Assembly (NCBI GenBank): GCA_016874755.1
Contig: VGTH01000006.1
Coordinates: forward strand, 1 to 64,000
Reading direction: 5' to 3'
Source of the DNA: Deltaproteobacteria bacterium
GTDB taxonomy: Bacteria > Desulfobacterota > Binatia > UBA9968
Length of the DNA: 64,000 nucleotides
Of the stretch, positions 24,185 to 33,287 are shown one piece after another. The position numbers and the translations under genes are program-made. Numbering within the stretch: the first letter of the stretch is position 1; every line of letters starts with the position of its first letter. The notes beneath the pieces were generated by a model that was not told the DNA's origin, did no database searches, and saw only the letters and a program-made list of their open reading frames with translations.

Positions 24185-25294
24185 CTAGCCCTTTGGCAGA
24201 ATTTTCGCCAGCTTTTCTTTGAGGGCAGCCGGCATAGCCAAATAATCGGTGATCAGTTTCTGGAGTTCCGCCGCGCCCGTCGGATTGATGTCCAGCTTCA
24301 CCCTGTCAGCCTCCGCCAGAAACTCTTTGTCCGCCATCGTCTTGACGAAAGCAGACCGCAGTGCCGCCACGCGATTGGTGGGCACGCCGGGCGGCAGGAA
24401 ATAGGGCCTCGTAAATAGATTGGGGACGACGATCCCAGAGCGAAGCAACTCGCGCTGTTCGTCATTCTTTGCGAAGGTCAGAATCATTGGGACATTCTGC
24501 CGTGGCAGGCCCGCCAGCGGCTTGTCGGTAAGTTGTCCGATCAGCAGCCACTCTCCGCTTTCAAATTTTGCCAGCGTCCGCGCTTTGTTCGAGGACCAGT
24601 CATTATACTGCCCAGCGACCTCGTCCTGATCCATAGCCAGCTCCACTGCAGCGGTGGTCTTGTAGCCGCTCACTACCTTGACGTTGGCGCCCAGGACCTC
24701 GCGAGTCAGCAGCGAAGCCGTGTGATTGGTGGTCGCGGCGCCGGCGTCTCCAAGAGTTAAGACCTTACCGCCCGGCTCCAGCAACTGCTCGAATCTGGTG
24801 ATTGCGGAGGCTTTCGTCATTATCAGCACAGAGTTCTCACTGTTCGGCGCGCCGAGGTAGATGAATTTGCTCGCATCGAACTGGACGCCCTGGTGGCCCA
24901 ATAACTGAGATCGAGCAATTCCGCCGATGATATTGGCAATTACGGTGCCGTCCCTGGGCGCCCGACTGTAGATGTGGCTCGCGGCTACCAGGCCGCCCGC
25001 GGCCGGCATGTTATCGACAATGATGCTCGGTTTCCCGGGAATGTATTTGCCCAGGTGCCGCGCGATCGCGCGGGAGTAGACATCAAAGCCGCCGCCCGCG
25101 CCGTGTCCAACAATGAGCTGAACGGTTTTCCCCTGGTAGAAATCAGCTACGACCTTCTCGTCAAAGGGCGCGGACATGTCCGCAACAAGCTTGCCGGGCT
25201 CGGCGGCGGGACTCGAAGCGGCCGTCAGGGCCGCCATCGGCAGCAGAGCCTCGATCAAGCCGAACAACGCCATAGTCGCCAGGCTTTTTTTCAT
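24185..25294 (-). CDS. Bug/TctC-like tripartite transporter binding protein
   Basis: About 369 residues from the ATG at 25294, which is preceded by GGAGAGG. The signal peptide is LATMALFGLIEALLPMAALT-like. DFYQGKTVQLIVGHGAGGGF then DVYSRAIARHLGKYIPGKP and NMPAAGGLVAASHIYSRAP are the Bug-family ligand-clamp motifs. Bug proteins bind carboxylates for TctAB-type permeases or signal to sensors. No tctA/tctB occurs in the window. The sequence belongs to the subgroup seen again at 45853 and 61771. Confidence 0.8.
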   Translation of the reverse strand: MKKSLATMALFGLIEALLPMAALTAASSPAAEPGKLVADMSAPFDEKVVADFYQGKTVQLIVGHGAGGGFDVYSRAIARHLGKYIPGKPSIIVDNMPAAGGLVAASHIYSRAPRDGTVIANIIGGIARSQLLGHQGVQFDASKFIYLGAPNSENSVLIMTKASAITRFEQLLEPGGKVLTLGDAGAATTNHTASLLTREVLGANVKVVSGYKTTAAVELAMDQDEVAGQYNDWSSNKARTLAKFESGEWLLIGQLTDKPLAGLPRQNVPMILTFAKNDEQRELLRSGIVVPNLFTRPYFLPPGVPTNRVAALRSAFVKTMADKEFLAEADRVKLDINPTGAAELQKLITDYLAMPAALKEKLAKILPKG

Positions 25295-25911
25295 ATTGCT
25301 GATCCTCTCCGCTCGGCAGAAGATCATGAGTAGTCACGCGCTTGCCATTCGTCCGCCGAAACTCAAAATTGCCCGGCGCACTGTGCCTTTCGGTGTAGCC
25401 CCGGGGGAACATAGGACTGCACGCCGAATCGTATCATCGATGGATTGGGTTTTAAAACGACCTTTTCTATGGCCAGAGCTATAAGGGAGAACCGGCAGAG
25501 TTGTCAATCTCTTTTCTACTTGATGAACAAATGAGGCAGCGCATTTTCTGGGCGACGTTTTTGACGCCTGTGGAGTGGAGCAGACCGATAGCAAAGCGGC
25601 GTAGGCGCGACATACTTTCGCGGCCGAAGCCGACAGAGGACCTCCGCATTCAGCTTCGCTTGCGCATTGCTCTGCTCGATAGCCAAAGAAAATAGAAAAC
25701 AGGCCACGCTGTCAACTTCGCACCGGCACGATGGATTTACAGATCCCGCTATCGTTCTTGGCGGGCGCCAGGCCCAGATGGCTAAGAAATTTTAACGGTC
25801 GACCGCTTGAAATGCGTCCCGTGAAAACAGTTATGAGCTATGCGGAGACTCGACCCCTTTAGACCGACTGTTAGACCGACCCCTAGATTTCGCCTTCAGA
25901 TTTCGTTCGAG
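25295..25911. other. 617-bp gap with transposon scraps
   Basis: No convincing gene. Near 25740-25797 the minus strand reads FLSHLGLAPAKNDSG, faintly like the LGLxPxxxxSGG block of IS110-type transposases. Around 25836-25900 short repeats containing GACCCCTTTAGACCGAC occur; the first resembles GAGCTATGCGGGCGACCCCTTT at 1579-1600. These suggest old insertions. Confidence 0.3.
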
Positions 25912-26469
25912 TCAAGCCCCTTCAGCCGGGCCCGGCCACCTCTCCGTATCGCGGGAGCTTTTTTTCTTGTGTCTGAGCTCGCTAAAAAACTTGCTCAAGA
26001 GCTCAGCACTCTCCTGCGCCAAGACGCCACCGCGTACCGGCAAACGGTGGTTAAGTCGGGAATCGTCACAGAGCTTGTAGAGCGATTCAACCGCTCCTGC
26101 TTTCGCATCTAAGCAGCCAAAGATCAGCCGGCCGATGCGCGCCTGGAGGATGGCGCCGACGCACATGATGCAGGGTTCGAAAGTGACATAGAGATCGCAG
26201 TCGGTCAATCGCCAGCTGGCGCGAAACGTGGCCGCCTGTTCGATGGCGCCGATTTCGGCATGCGCCAATGGGCTTTGCAATTGTTCGCGGCGGTTAAAGC
26301 CCGTGCCGATGACCTCACCGTCCCGGACGATCACAGTCCCCACCGGAACCTCACCGCATGCGTAAGCGTTCTGCGCTTCCTGTAGCGCCAAACGCATGAA
26401 CGCTATGTCTTGCGCAGCCTGTTCACGCAGTGGGTCATCTTGCGCGGCTGACTCTGAATCCTTCAACAT
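25912..26469 (-). CDS. tadA: tRNA adenosine deaminase TadA
   Basis: 185 residues with a zinc-dependent deaminase core: His70-Ala-Glu72 (LAHAEIGAIE) and Pro-Cys100-x-x-Cys103 (FEPCIMCVGAIL). Together with GEVPVGTVIV near residue 40, this identifies the TadA/CMP-deaminase group, most like the enzyme making inosine at the wobble base of tRNA-Arg(ACG). It acts in the cytosol. The last residues (KKKSSRDTERWPGPAEGA) are unusual: their codons overlap sequence resembling the start of a tRNA-Ser gene, so the C-terminus seems to read into a tRNA scar. A cytidylate-kinase-like gene lies 27 bp upstream. Guanine or cytosine deaminase is a less likely alternative. Confidence 0.82.
   Translation of the reverse strand: MLKDSESAAQDDPLREQAAQDIAFMRLALQEAQNAYACGEVPVGTVIVRDGEVIGTGFNRREQLQSPLAHAEIGAIEQAATFRASWRLTDCDLYVTFEPCIMCVGAILQARIGRLIFGCLDAKAGAVESLYKLCDDSRLNHRLPVRGGVLAQESAELLSKFFSELRHKKKSSRDTERWPGPAEGA
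25919..25945 (-). other. tRNA-Ser 5'-end scar
   Basis: On the minus strand GGAGAGGTGGCCGGGCCCGG followed by CTGAAGG resembles the acceptor and D-arm of bacterial tRNA-Ser (GGAGAGGTGGCCGAGTGGCTGAAGG), a gene often found just after tadA. The following bases do not form an anticodon stem and no T-arm or CCA-end match is present. Only a 5' scar is likely, perhaps left by an element that inserted into or deleted the tRNA gene. Confidence 0.4.
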
Positions 26470-26496
26470 GGAACCTGAACGCGGGACAAAGTTTGC

Positions 26497-27315
26497 TTAG
26501 GGATGCATGTACTCGATCGGCGGCGGTTCGATATCGGTGACCACCTCGGTCACTCCGGGAACGGCCTTGGCAATGCGGACGATTTCTTTTTCCAACTCCG
26601 CGTCGGCGAGAATGCCGGTAATGCTCACCCGCCCTTCGTCGCTGCGCACGTTGAGCACGATGTTGCGGGTTTTCGCCGAAGTCACAAGCGCGGCTTGGAC
26701 GCGGGCGCTGACGGTCAGCTCGCGAAAGGCTTTTTCGCTGATCGGAGTCGATTGGAACTCCGCCCTTTTGGTTGCCGTAATGATCATGTCGACCGCCATG
26801 TCGACGCTCACGCGCGTGGTGTTGATGACGAGATCGTAACCCTGGGGGTCGAGCCAATCGACGCTAAAAAGCGATCGCAACCGGCGGCTGCGCACGCGAT
26901 CGAGATCTTTCAAATATTGACGCGCCCGCTCGGCATCCATCCCTTGGCGCTTGTTGACCTGGTCGATGCGAAAATCCATCGACGCCACCGTCAGCACCTT
27001 CAAGACATGGCCGACGCTGGGGAAAAGCTCCTGGCCGGCGCGGCCGTGGTACACCATGTTGCCGCTCTGCGCCACCTCGCACATGGCCGCTTGCAGGGTG
27101 ATGCGATAAAGCCGCGCGCTTTCGAGCCAGCGTTCCCACCAGCGCCCTTCGGTCTCCAAGACCTCGGTGAACTTGGCTTCTGGAATGCCGTAGCGTCGGC
27201 TCGCCTCGATCAGCACCTCGCGATTGATGCAGCGGTAGCCCAGTGCAGCGGCAACTTTGTCGGCGATGGCACTCCCGCCGGTAAACGCCGCGTGAGAGAT
27301 GGTTACGATGGCCAT
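26497..27315 (-). CDS. Cytidylate-kinase-like protein with C-terminal BON domain
   Basis: 272 residues. MAIVTISHAAFTGGSAIADK is a degenerate P-loop start of the cytidylate-kinase-like family (PF13189-type), continuing LGYRCINREVLIEASRRYG and YHGRAGQELFPSV. From about residue 200 a BON domain follows (RVQAALVTSAKTRNIVLNVR, VSITGILADAELEKEIVRIA, VPGVTEVV). The kinase-like part may bind nucleotide; BON domains bind phospholipid or mediate protein contacts. The combination suggests a regulatory or envelope-sensing role rather than nucleotide salvage. GGAGGAG precedes the ATG, and tadA follows in the same operon. The function is not known to me. Confidence 0.72.
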   Translation of the reverse strand: MAIVTISHAAFTGGSAIADKVAAALGYRCINREVLIEASRRYGIPEAKFTEVLETEGRWWERWLESARLYRITLQAAMCEVAQSGNMVYHGRAGQELFPSVGHVLKVLTVASMDFRIDQVNKRQGMDAERARQYLKDLDRVRSRRLRSLFSVDWLDPQGYDLVINTTRVSVDMAVDMIITATKRAEFQSTPISEKAFRELTVSARVQAALVTSAKTRNIVLNVRSDEGRVSITGILADAELEKEIVRIAKAVPGVTEVVTDIEPPPIEYMHP

Positions 27316-27387
27316 AACGTGACTCCTCCAATTTTCTAGGAAACCGCCGGTTTTCTCTGAGATCAGTATGACCTGAATTCATCGGTG

Positions 27388-28539
27388 TCAACTGACGCCG
27401 TATAGGCGCGCGCAATTGTCCCATAGAATCTTTTTTCGCGACGCGCTCGTCATATCCACCGCCATGAAATGATTGACCGCGTCGGGCCAATGGGAGTCGG
27501 CATGCGGATAATCGGTAGAAATCACCACGTTGTCGTCGCCGATGCGCTTGACGACATCGCCGACCAAATCCTCCTCGACGTCGACCGAGATATAGCATTG
27601 GCGCAGAAAGTAATCGCTCGGCTTCATGCTCATCGACTCATTGCAGTAGTCTTTGCGCATTTCCCAGCGCTCGTCCAAGCGATACAACGCCCACGGCAGC
27701 CAGCTGCAGTTGCCTTCGAGAAACGCCACGCGTAATTTTGGGAAGCGCTCCAAGACGCCGCCGGCGCAGAAACTGCCGACCGCGAGCATGAGCTCGATCG
27801 GATTGCGAAAGGCGTTGATCAGCACCGCTTCGTTGGCGTGGCCTTTGAAGCGATGGACGACTTGATCGGTGTTGGGATTGGCCGCCGGATGGAAACAGAT
27901 CGGCACGCCGAGTTTTTCGGCTTCGCGCCAGACCGGGTCGTAGTAGCGGTCGTGAATATGCTTGCCGTTGGCCGGCTCGGGCACCAGGCATAGACCGATG
28001 GCACCCAGCTCGGTAATCGCCCGGCGCGTCTCGTCGACGGCCATGTCGACGTCGTGCAGCGTGATCAGCGCCGAGGGCCGCAGCCGCTTCGGATCGGTCT
28101 TGCAGAAATCCGCCATCCAATTGTTCCAGGCGCGGCAAAGATCGTTGGCGTACTCGGGCTCCAGGCTATCATCGCAGTGCAGCGGAAACGTGCGGAACAA
28201 CACGGCGATGTCCAAGCCTTCGACGTCCATGGCTGCCAACTGCGACACCGAGTCGTAATCGCGCGCCAGCGGTTTGGCGTAGCGATGGGCCACTTCCGCC
28301 TCGCCCGGCGACGATTCTTGCACCGCGCTCTTCGGCGCCGTCGTGCTCAGCACTTGGGTGCCCGACGGCCGCAGCGGTTTGCCGTTGGCGAGGGAGAACT
28401 TGATCTGGCCGTGGCGCTTGCGCGGCTCGCCGCGCGGAATCCGATCGCCCCACTTGGGGTCCATGTATTTCAGGTAAAGATCGTGAGGCTCGAAGACATG
28501 CATGTCGCTGTCGAGAATCTTGTAACCGTCGCGCGCCAT
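27388..28539 (-). CDS. COG2159 amidohydrolase (ACMSD-like), copy 2
   Basis: 383 residues from the ATG at 28539, which is preceded by GGAGGTG; an upstream start adding five residues is not needed. It is a near twin of 7693-8844 (about 92% identity counted by eye), with all candidate metal motifs conserved: DSDMHVFEP, ICFHPAANP, STDYPHAD. Differences concentrate at residues 63-76, a surface-like Ala/Ser/Thr-rich stretch. Copy 1 follows two SBPs. Copy 2 is divergent from a family-5 SBP (28728), so the two may be expressed under different conditions. Confidence 0.85.
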   Translation of the reverse strand: MARDGYKILDSDMHVFEPHDLYLKYMDPKWGDRIPRGEPRKRHGQIKFSLANGKPLRPSGTQVLSTTAPKSAVQESSPGEAEVAHRYAKPLARDYDSVSQLAAMDVEGLDIAVLFRTFPLHCDDSLEPEYANDLCRAWNNWMADFCKTDPKRLRPSALITLHDVDMAVDETRRAITELGAIGLCLVPEPANGKHIHDRYYDPVWREAEKLGVPICFHPAANPNTDQVVHRFKGHANEAVLINAFRNPIELMLAVGSFCAGGVLERFPKLRVAFLEGNCSWLPWALYRLDERWEMRKDYCNESMSMKPSDYFLRQCYISVDVEEDLVGDVVKRIGDDNVVISTDYPHADSHWPDAVNHFMAVDMTSASRKKILWDNCARLYGVS

Positions 28540-28727
28540 GAAGAGCACCTCCAATATTATTGCTTGATTCTTCTTGGCCTATAATCTTCCGCGCCGGTCC
28601 TGTCAACTGAATTTCTTGCGGGCAATGCTAGCGGAAACGCCGCCGAAGTTGCTTGACAAGATTGCGGCGAGCTGCAAAAGATTTCGCAGCAAATCCTGCG
28701 CAGCGAGCGAAAGTGATGGAGGCTTCG

Positions 28728-30257
28728 ATGCTCACAAGAATGAAAAACGGCTTGGTGCTCACGTTTTCGGCAGTTGCCATTTTACTAGGCGTTGTCGGTC
28801 TCGGCACGGCGCAGACGCGCATTTCCGTCGGTGTGACCGAGACCATCGAAACCCACAACCCCTACGGCGACAGCGTTTCGCTCTTGTACGGCATTTGGAG
28901 CGAGATCACCGGCCCATTTTGCACCTACAACTACGGCAAAGGCGATTTCGAAGGGCGCCTAGCCGAGCGTTGGAAGGTGGAAAACCCGACCACCTGGCTT
29001 TTCTATTTGAACAAGAACTACAAGTTCAACGACGGTTCGCCGGTCACCGCCGACGACGTCATCCACTCGATCATGAACCGCGTGATCAAAGACCCGCAGT
29101 CAAAGCAGAAAGCCTCCGTCGCCCCTTCGGTCGTGAACGTTGAAGCGGTCGACAAACTGACCGTCAAGGTGACCACCGACAAACCGACGGCGCCGCTGCT
29201 GTCGTTTTTTTGCGACCGTTTGATCATTACCAGCAAAGCGATGTTCGATAAGTACGGCCGCGACGTCGCCGACAAGGAACATATGCTCGGCGCGGGGCCC
29301 TATCGCTTAAAGGAGCTGATTCCCGGCCAGCGTTTGGTCATTGCCAAGAACCCCAATCACCCCGACGCCAAGAGAAACCCGCGCGCGCCCGACGAAGTCG
29401 TCTACCGCGTCATGCGCGAGCCCGAGCAGCGTGTGACCGCGCTATTAAATGACGAAATCCAAATCGGCCAGTTCGTGCCGCCGCACATGCGCGCCCGTGT
29501 CGAGGGGAACAAAAACTTGAAGATCACGCCGGTGGATTCGGTGGAGATCATGTTTCTCGCCATGCAGCCGAAGCCGCCGTTCGACAAGAAGGAAGTCCGC
29601 CAAGCGGTTTGTCACGCGATCAACCGCGATCAAATCATCGGCACGCTCTTGGAAGGCTTTGCCAGCCGGCTCGACGGTCCTTTGGGGCCGGGACAATACG
29701 GCTATGATCCCAATCTCAAGCCAAAGCTCAACCACGATCCCGAACGGGCAAAAAAACTCTTAGCACAAGCCGGTTTCCCCAATGGCATCGATGCCGAGCT
29801 ACAAACTCCGGTGGGCCGCTACACCCTCGACAAGCAGCTCACCGAAGCGATGATTCCGATGCTTAACAACGTTGGCATTCGCGCCAAGCTCGCCACCCCC
29901 GAATGGGCGACACTGTGGGCCAACGTGCAAAAAGGCACCGTGCCGTTCTACTACATGGGCCGCGGTTCGATCCAAGACCCGAGCGCCGCGCTGCATCAGT
30001 ATTTTCATACCGGCGAGACGCCGCGCATCGGCTACTCAAATCCGAAAGTCGACGAGCTGCTCGATAAAGAACAACAGGAGTTCGATCCAAAGAAACGCCG
30101 GCAATACTTGTCGCAAGCCATGAGCATCATCACCGAAGATGCGCCGGCCTGTTTTATGTGGCGCCACAAGCTACTTTGGGGCATGAACAGCCGCGTCGAT
30201 TACAAGCCACTGCCCGACTCGCGCATTTATGCCATCGACATGACGGTGAAAAAGTAG
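28728..30257 (+). CDS. Family-5 (DppA/OppA-type) ABC substrate-binding protein
   Basis: 509 residues from the ATG at 28728, with TGGAGG at 28717-28722 and a signal peptide (LVLTFSAVAILLGVVGLGTAQ). SBP_bac_5 features: LAERWKVENPTTWLFYLNKN, KFNDGSPVTADDVIHSIMNR, and VRQAVCHAINRDQIIGTLLE. The family binds oligopeptides, nickel, or diverse organics. No Dpp/Opp permease genes follow; instead an amidohydrolase starts 17 bp after its stop. It is therefore another SBP linked to a COG2159 hydrolase. Confidence 0.83.
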   Translation: MLTRMKNGLVLTFSAVAILLGVVGLGTAQTRISVGVTETIETHNPYGDSVSLLYGIWSEITGPFCTYNYGKGDFEGRLAERWKVENPTTWLFYLNKNYKFNDGSPVTADDVIHSIMNRVIKDPQSKQKASVAPSVVNVEAVDKLTVKVTTDKPTAPLLSFFCDRLIITSKAMFDKYGRDVADKEHMLGAGPYRLKELIPGQRLVIAKNPNHPDAKRNPRAPDEVVYRVMREPEQRVTALLNDEIQIGQFVPPHMRARVEGNKNLKITPVDSVEIMFLAMQPKPPFDKKEVRQAVCHAINRDQIIGTLLEGFASRLDGPLGPGQYGYDPNLKPKLNHDPERAKKLLAQAGFPNGIDAELQTPVGRYTLDKQLTEAMIPMLNNVGIRAKLATPEWATLWANVQKGTVPFYYMGRGSIQDPSAALHQYFHTGETPRIGYSNPKVDELLDKEQQEFDPKKRRQYLSQAMSIITEDAPACFMWRHKLLWGMNSRVDYKPLPDSRIYAIDMTVKK

Positions 30258-30274
30258 CGGATGGGAAGACCTCA

Positions 30275-31237
30275 ATGGCCACTCAGATCATCGACGTTCA
30301 CGCCCACCTCTACCCCGCCGGCTGTTTTACCGAGGTGTTGCGCGACCGCAGCGAGTTCAAGCTGCTCGACAACCCGCGCGGGCAACAACTGCTTTACCGC
30401 GGCAGCCACGTGATGTCGTTGCCCAGCGAGCAAGATGATTTGACCAAGCGTCTGGCTTCAATGGACGAAGCCAGCATAGAGACGGCCATTCTCTCTGTGG
30501 GTGCGCTGAATATCGGTTGGGCGGGCAGGCGGGAAGAAGCCGCCGCGCGGCTGATCAACGACGGCCTCGCCGCTGCTTGCAAGCAGCATCCGTCGCGCTT
30601 TCGTTTCGTCGCCGTGCTGCCGACGAGCAACCCAGCCGAAATGACAAGTGAGCTGGATCGCGCCCTCGCCCTTGGCGCTGCCGGTGTCGGCATCGCCACC
30701 AACATCGGCGACTTTCAGTTGCACGCACCGGAGGTGCGCCACTTCTGGCAGGAAATGCACCGGCGCGAGCTCATGGTGCTGGTCCATCCAACCACGCCCT
30801 GCGATGCGCCGCAGAACGATCCGGGAACGTTTCTTTCGGTAGGATATCCTAACGAAACCGCCATGGCAGCGACCAAGCTCGCGCTCACGGGCGTGCTCGC
30901 CGAGTGTCCGGACGTCAAGATCGTCTGGTCGCATCTGGGCGGCGGCCTGCCGATGATCCTGGATCGCATTGACCGCGGTTATCAGCGGTTTTCCAGTTGC
31001 CCGCATCCACCGGGCTTCTATTTGCGCCGCTGCTACTTCGACACCGCTTGCGCCCACGTGCCGGCGCTGCACTGCGCCCGCGCTACTTGGGGAGTGAACA
31101 CACTGGTCTTCGGCACCGACGTGCCCCATGTGCCCAACACCGAGAAAGAAACTTTCGCCGCCCTGCAGCAAACTGGCTGGGTGCAGTCAGAGTTGGACGA
31201 TATTCTTGGCGGAACGGCGAGGCGCCTGATGGCGTAG
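30275..31237 (+). CDS. COG2159 amidohydrolase with classical HxH motif
   Basis: 320 residues from the ATG at 30275; a longer upstream reading overlaps the preceding SBP gene and is not used. IIDVHAHLYPAG has the full His-x-His metal pair that the other complete paralogs here replace with Asp-x-His. Later motifs are LMVLVHPTTP, IVWSHLGGGLP and LVFGTDVPHV. This is closest to canonical ACMSD/OMPDC-type decarboxylases. It shares an operon with DUF3891, an SBP, a permease and an ATPase downstream, so its substrate may be what that transporter imports. Confidence 0.83.
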   Translation: MATQIIDVHAHLYPAGCFTEVLRDRSEFKLLDNPRGQQLLYRGSHVMSLPSEQDDLTKRLASMDEASIETAILSVGALNIGWAGRREEAAARLINDGLAAACKQHPSRFRFVAVLPTSNPAEMTSELDRALALGAAGVGIATNIGDFQLHAPEVRHFWQEMHRRELMVLVHPTTPCDAPQNDPGTFLSVGYPNETAMAATKLALTGVLAECPDVKIVWSHLGGGLPMILDRIDRGYQRFSSCPHPPGFYLRRCYFDTACAHVPALHCARATWGVNTLVFGTDVPHVPNTEKETFAALQQTGWVQSELDDILGGTARRLMA

Positions 31238-31270
31238 GCCCGTTCAACGGACGCACCAAAGGAGCTTTTT

Positions 31271-32113
31271 ATGATGGTCATGCCCTACGGCGACGATCGC
31301 CTCATATTGATCCTGCAAGTCGATCATTCCAAAGTCACCGGCTGGTTCGCGGCCCATTGGGGCAACGACAACTTCGCTCGGCCATCGCCCTACGCTGCGA
31401 TGGTCCTGGCAGCACAAGAGCATGACACCGGCTGGTGGGATTGGGAGATCAAGCCACAGCTCAATGCCGAAGGCTTGCCGCCCGATTACATCGGCAGCAT
31501 CAAACACCTAGGCGGCAAAGTCTGGCTCGATTTCTATCGCCACGGCATCGAGCGCCTGGCCGAGCAAGACAGCTACGCCGGCTATATTGTTTCGCTTCAT
31601 TCCGATGGCCTGCTCACTCAGGGACGCGGCCTCTTGCCGTACATGCCGGATTACAAAGTCTATCCCGAGGTTTTGGAGTTTCTCGCCGAGCAGGAAAAGT
31701 ATCGCGCTGAACTCATGGAACAACTAAAAGTCTCGCCAGAGTATCGCGACCATCTCTCCGATGAACAGCTCTGGACCAATTTCAAATTGATGGAAGTCTA
31801 CGACCAGATGGGCCAGTTTGTCTGCAACCGCTATCCGTTCAACAACACCGAGCGCAAAAATGGCCCAAGCAACACCATGAGCAACGTGCCGACGCCGACG
31901 AAGCCCGGGAAAGAAGACACGATTCTGACTTTCAACATTAAGGACGAGAGCCGCGCCGTGGTCACCCCCTACCCTTTCGATATCGACCCGCTGCCGGTGT
32001 CGTTCCAAGCGCGGGTTATGCCGAAGCGTCCCTATGGCAATCAAAGCGAGTTTCTCGGCGAGTACTACCGCGCCGAAAAGATCACGATCAACTATTCGCT
32101 GTACTCGCATTAA
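31271..32113 (+). CDS. DUF3891-family protein
   Basis: 280 residues. RLILILQVDHSKVTGWFAAH, then AQEHDTGWWDWEIKP and GGKVWLDFYRHGIERLA, match DUF3891 by pattern. The conserved His-Asp (EHDTGWWDW) and downstream His residues suggest an HD-like helical metal fold, but no activity is established. AAGGAGC precedes the ATG. It sits between an amidohydrolase and a NitT/TauT-type SBP on one strand with short spacings (33 and 39 bp), so it probably acts in the same uptake and degradation pathway. Confidence 0.7.
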   Translation: MMVMPYGDDRLILILQVDHSKVTGWFAAHWGNDNFARPSPYAAMVLAAQEHDTGWWDWEIKPQLNAEGLPPDYIGSIKHLGGKVWLDFYRHGIERLAEQDSYAGYIVSLHSDGLLTQGRGLLPYMPDYKVYPEVLEFLAEQEKYRAELMEQLKVSPEYRDHLSDEQLWTNFKLMEVYDQMGQFVCNRYPFNNTERKNGPSNTMSNVPTPTKPGKEDTILTFNIKDESRAVVTPYPFDIDPLPVSFQARVMPKRPYGNQSEFLGEYYRAEKITINYSLYSH

Positions 32114-32152
32114 TCTAGATATTCTCCCCTTTTAGAATAGGAGGATTCCATA

Positions 32153-33202
32153 GTGCACCATCGTTATCAGTCAACCCCAACTCGGATGATGATCCTCGCG
32201 GCATTCGTCGCTGCGCTGGCCACGCCTAAAGTCGGCTTCGCTCAAGCCAAGCCTCTTACGAAAGTGCGGCTAGCCACCTCCACAGCCGGCCTCGACTTCG
32301 CGCCGATCTGGATCGCCCAGCGCAAAGGCTTTTTTAAAGAAGAAGGCCTCGACTTCGAGCATATTTTGACCACCGGCGGCGCCGTCACCATGGCGGCGCT
32401 GATGAACGGCGAAGTTCAGTTCGTTTCCACCGCGGCCTCCGACGTCCTGGTCGCCCGCGCGCGCGGCGACCGTTTGCAAGCGGTCGGCATTTTTCCGGCA
32501 TCGCTGGAATGGCATATCGCCACCAACAACAAATGGATCGAGAGCCGCGGCCTGAACAAAGCACAGGTGGCAAAGATGACCGTGGCGCAAAAGGTCCAAG
32601 CGCTCAAAGGCACGACGATTGGCGCCGCCACCGTCGGCGGCGCACCGGCACAGGTGGCTCGCTATCTTTTGCGCCAGAACAACTTGAAACCCGACGCCGA
32701 CGTGCGCTTCGCCGCCGTCGGCGCCGGCGCCTCACGCGTCAACGCGCTGAAAAACGGCCAGGTCGATATGATCATCGGCGGCATTCCCGATACCGAGCAG
32801 CCCGAGCTGGAAGGTTGGGGCGTGACGTTCATACGCTTGGGCCACGAGATCGAAATCTTCAAAGATTACCCGCATGAATCGGTGCACGGCATCGACAGCT
32901 ACATTCGCGCGAATACCGATACCACGCGCGCGTTGGTGCGCGCCATCGCCCGCGGCAACAACCTGATCATCGACAACCCGGCGGAATCCGACGAGTTGCT
33001 AGTCAAGCAATTTCCCAAAGTCAGCCCCACCGTGCTAAAAACCGTTATGGCGCGCAGCCGGCCGACGTTTCGGCGCAACCTGCGCATGACCAAGTCGGGC
33101 TGGGATAACATGCACAAAGTGATGGCGGCCGTGGGCTTGCTCAAGTCCGAGCTGAATTTGAACGAAGGCGAAATCTGGACCAACCAATACTTGCCGCAAT
33201 AG
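32153..33202 (+). CDS. NitT/TauT-type ABC substrate-binding protein (with cognate transporter)
   Basis: 349 residues from a GTG at 32153, with AGGAGG at 32139-32144. The signal peptide ends near KVGFAQA. LDFAPIWIAQRKGFFKEEGL and MNGEVQFVSTAASDVLVARA are the SsuA/TauA-like pattern. It is followed by permease (33288) and ATPase (34420) genes on the same strand, the only SBP in the window with a complete transporter. The ligand is unknown; sulfonates, nitrate and aromatic carboxylates are precedents in the family. Confidence 0.85.
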   Translation: MHHRYQSTPTRMMILAAFVAALATPKVGFAQAKPLTKVRLATSTAGLDFAPIWIAQRKGFFKEEGLDFEHILTTGGAVTMAALMNGEVQFVSTAASDVLVARARGDRLQAVGIFPASLEWHIATNNKWIESRGLNKAQVAKMTVAQKVQALKGTTIGAATVGGAPAQVARYLLRQNNLKPDADVRFAAVGAGASRVNALKNGQVDMIIGGIPDTEQPELEGWGVTFIRLGHEIEIFKDYPHESVHGIDSYIRANTDTTRALVRAIARGNNLIIDNPAESDELLVKQFPKVSPTVLKTVMARSRPTFRRNLRMTKSGWDNMHKVMAAVGLLKSELNLNEGEIWTNQYLPQ

Positions 33203-33287
33203 AAGACTGACACGTTAACGCCCTTCGATGCACGCTTCGCGCTGCACGGGGCGAACGGAATTTCTTGCCCATATTTAGCTAAATTCG

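Noticed and set aside
25871-25945. Possible functional tRNA-Ser
   Set aside because: Only the first about 27 bases match; the candidate anticodon stem does not pair and there is no T-arm.
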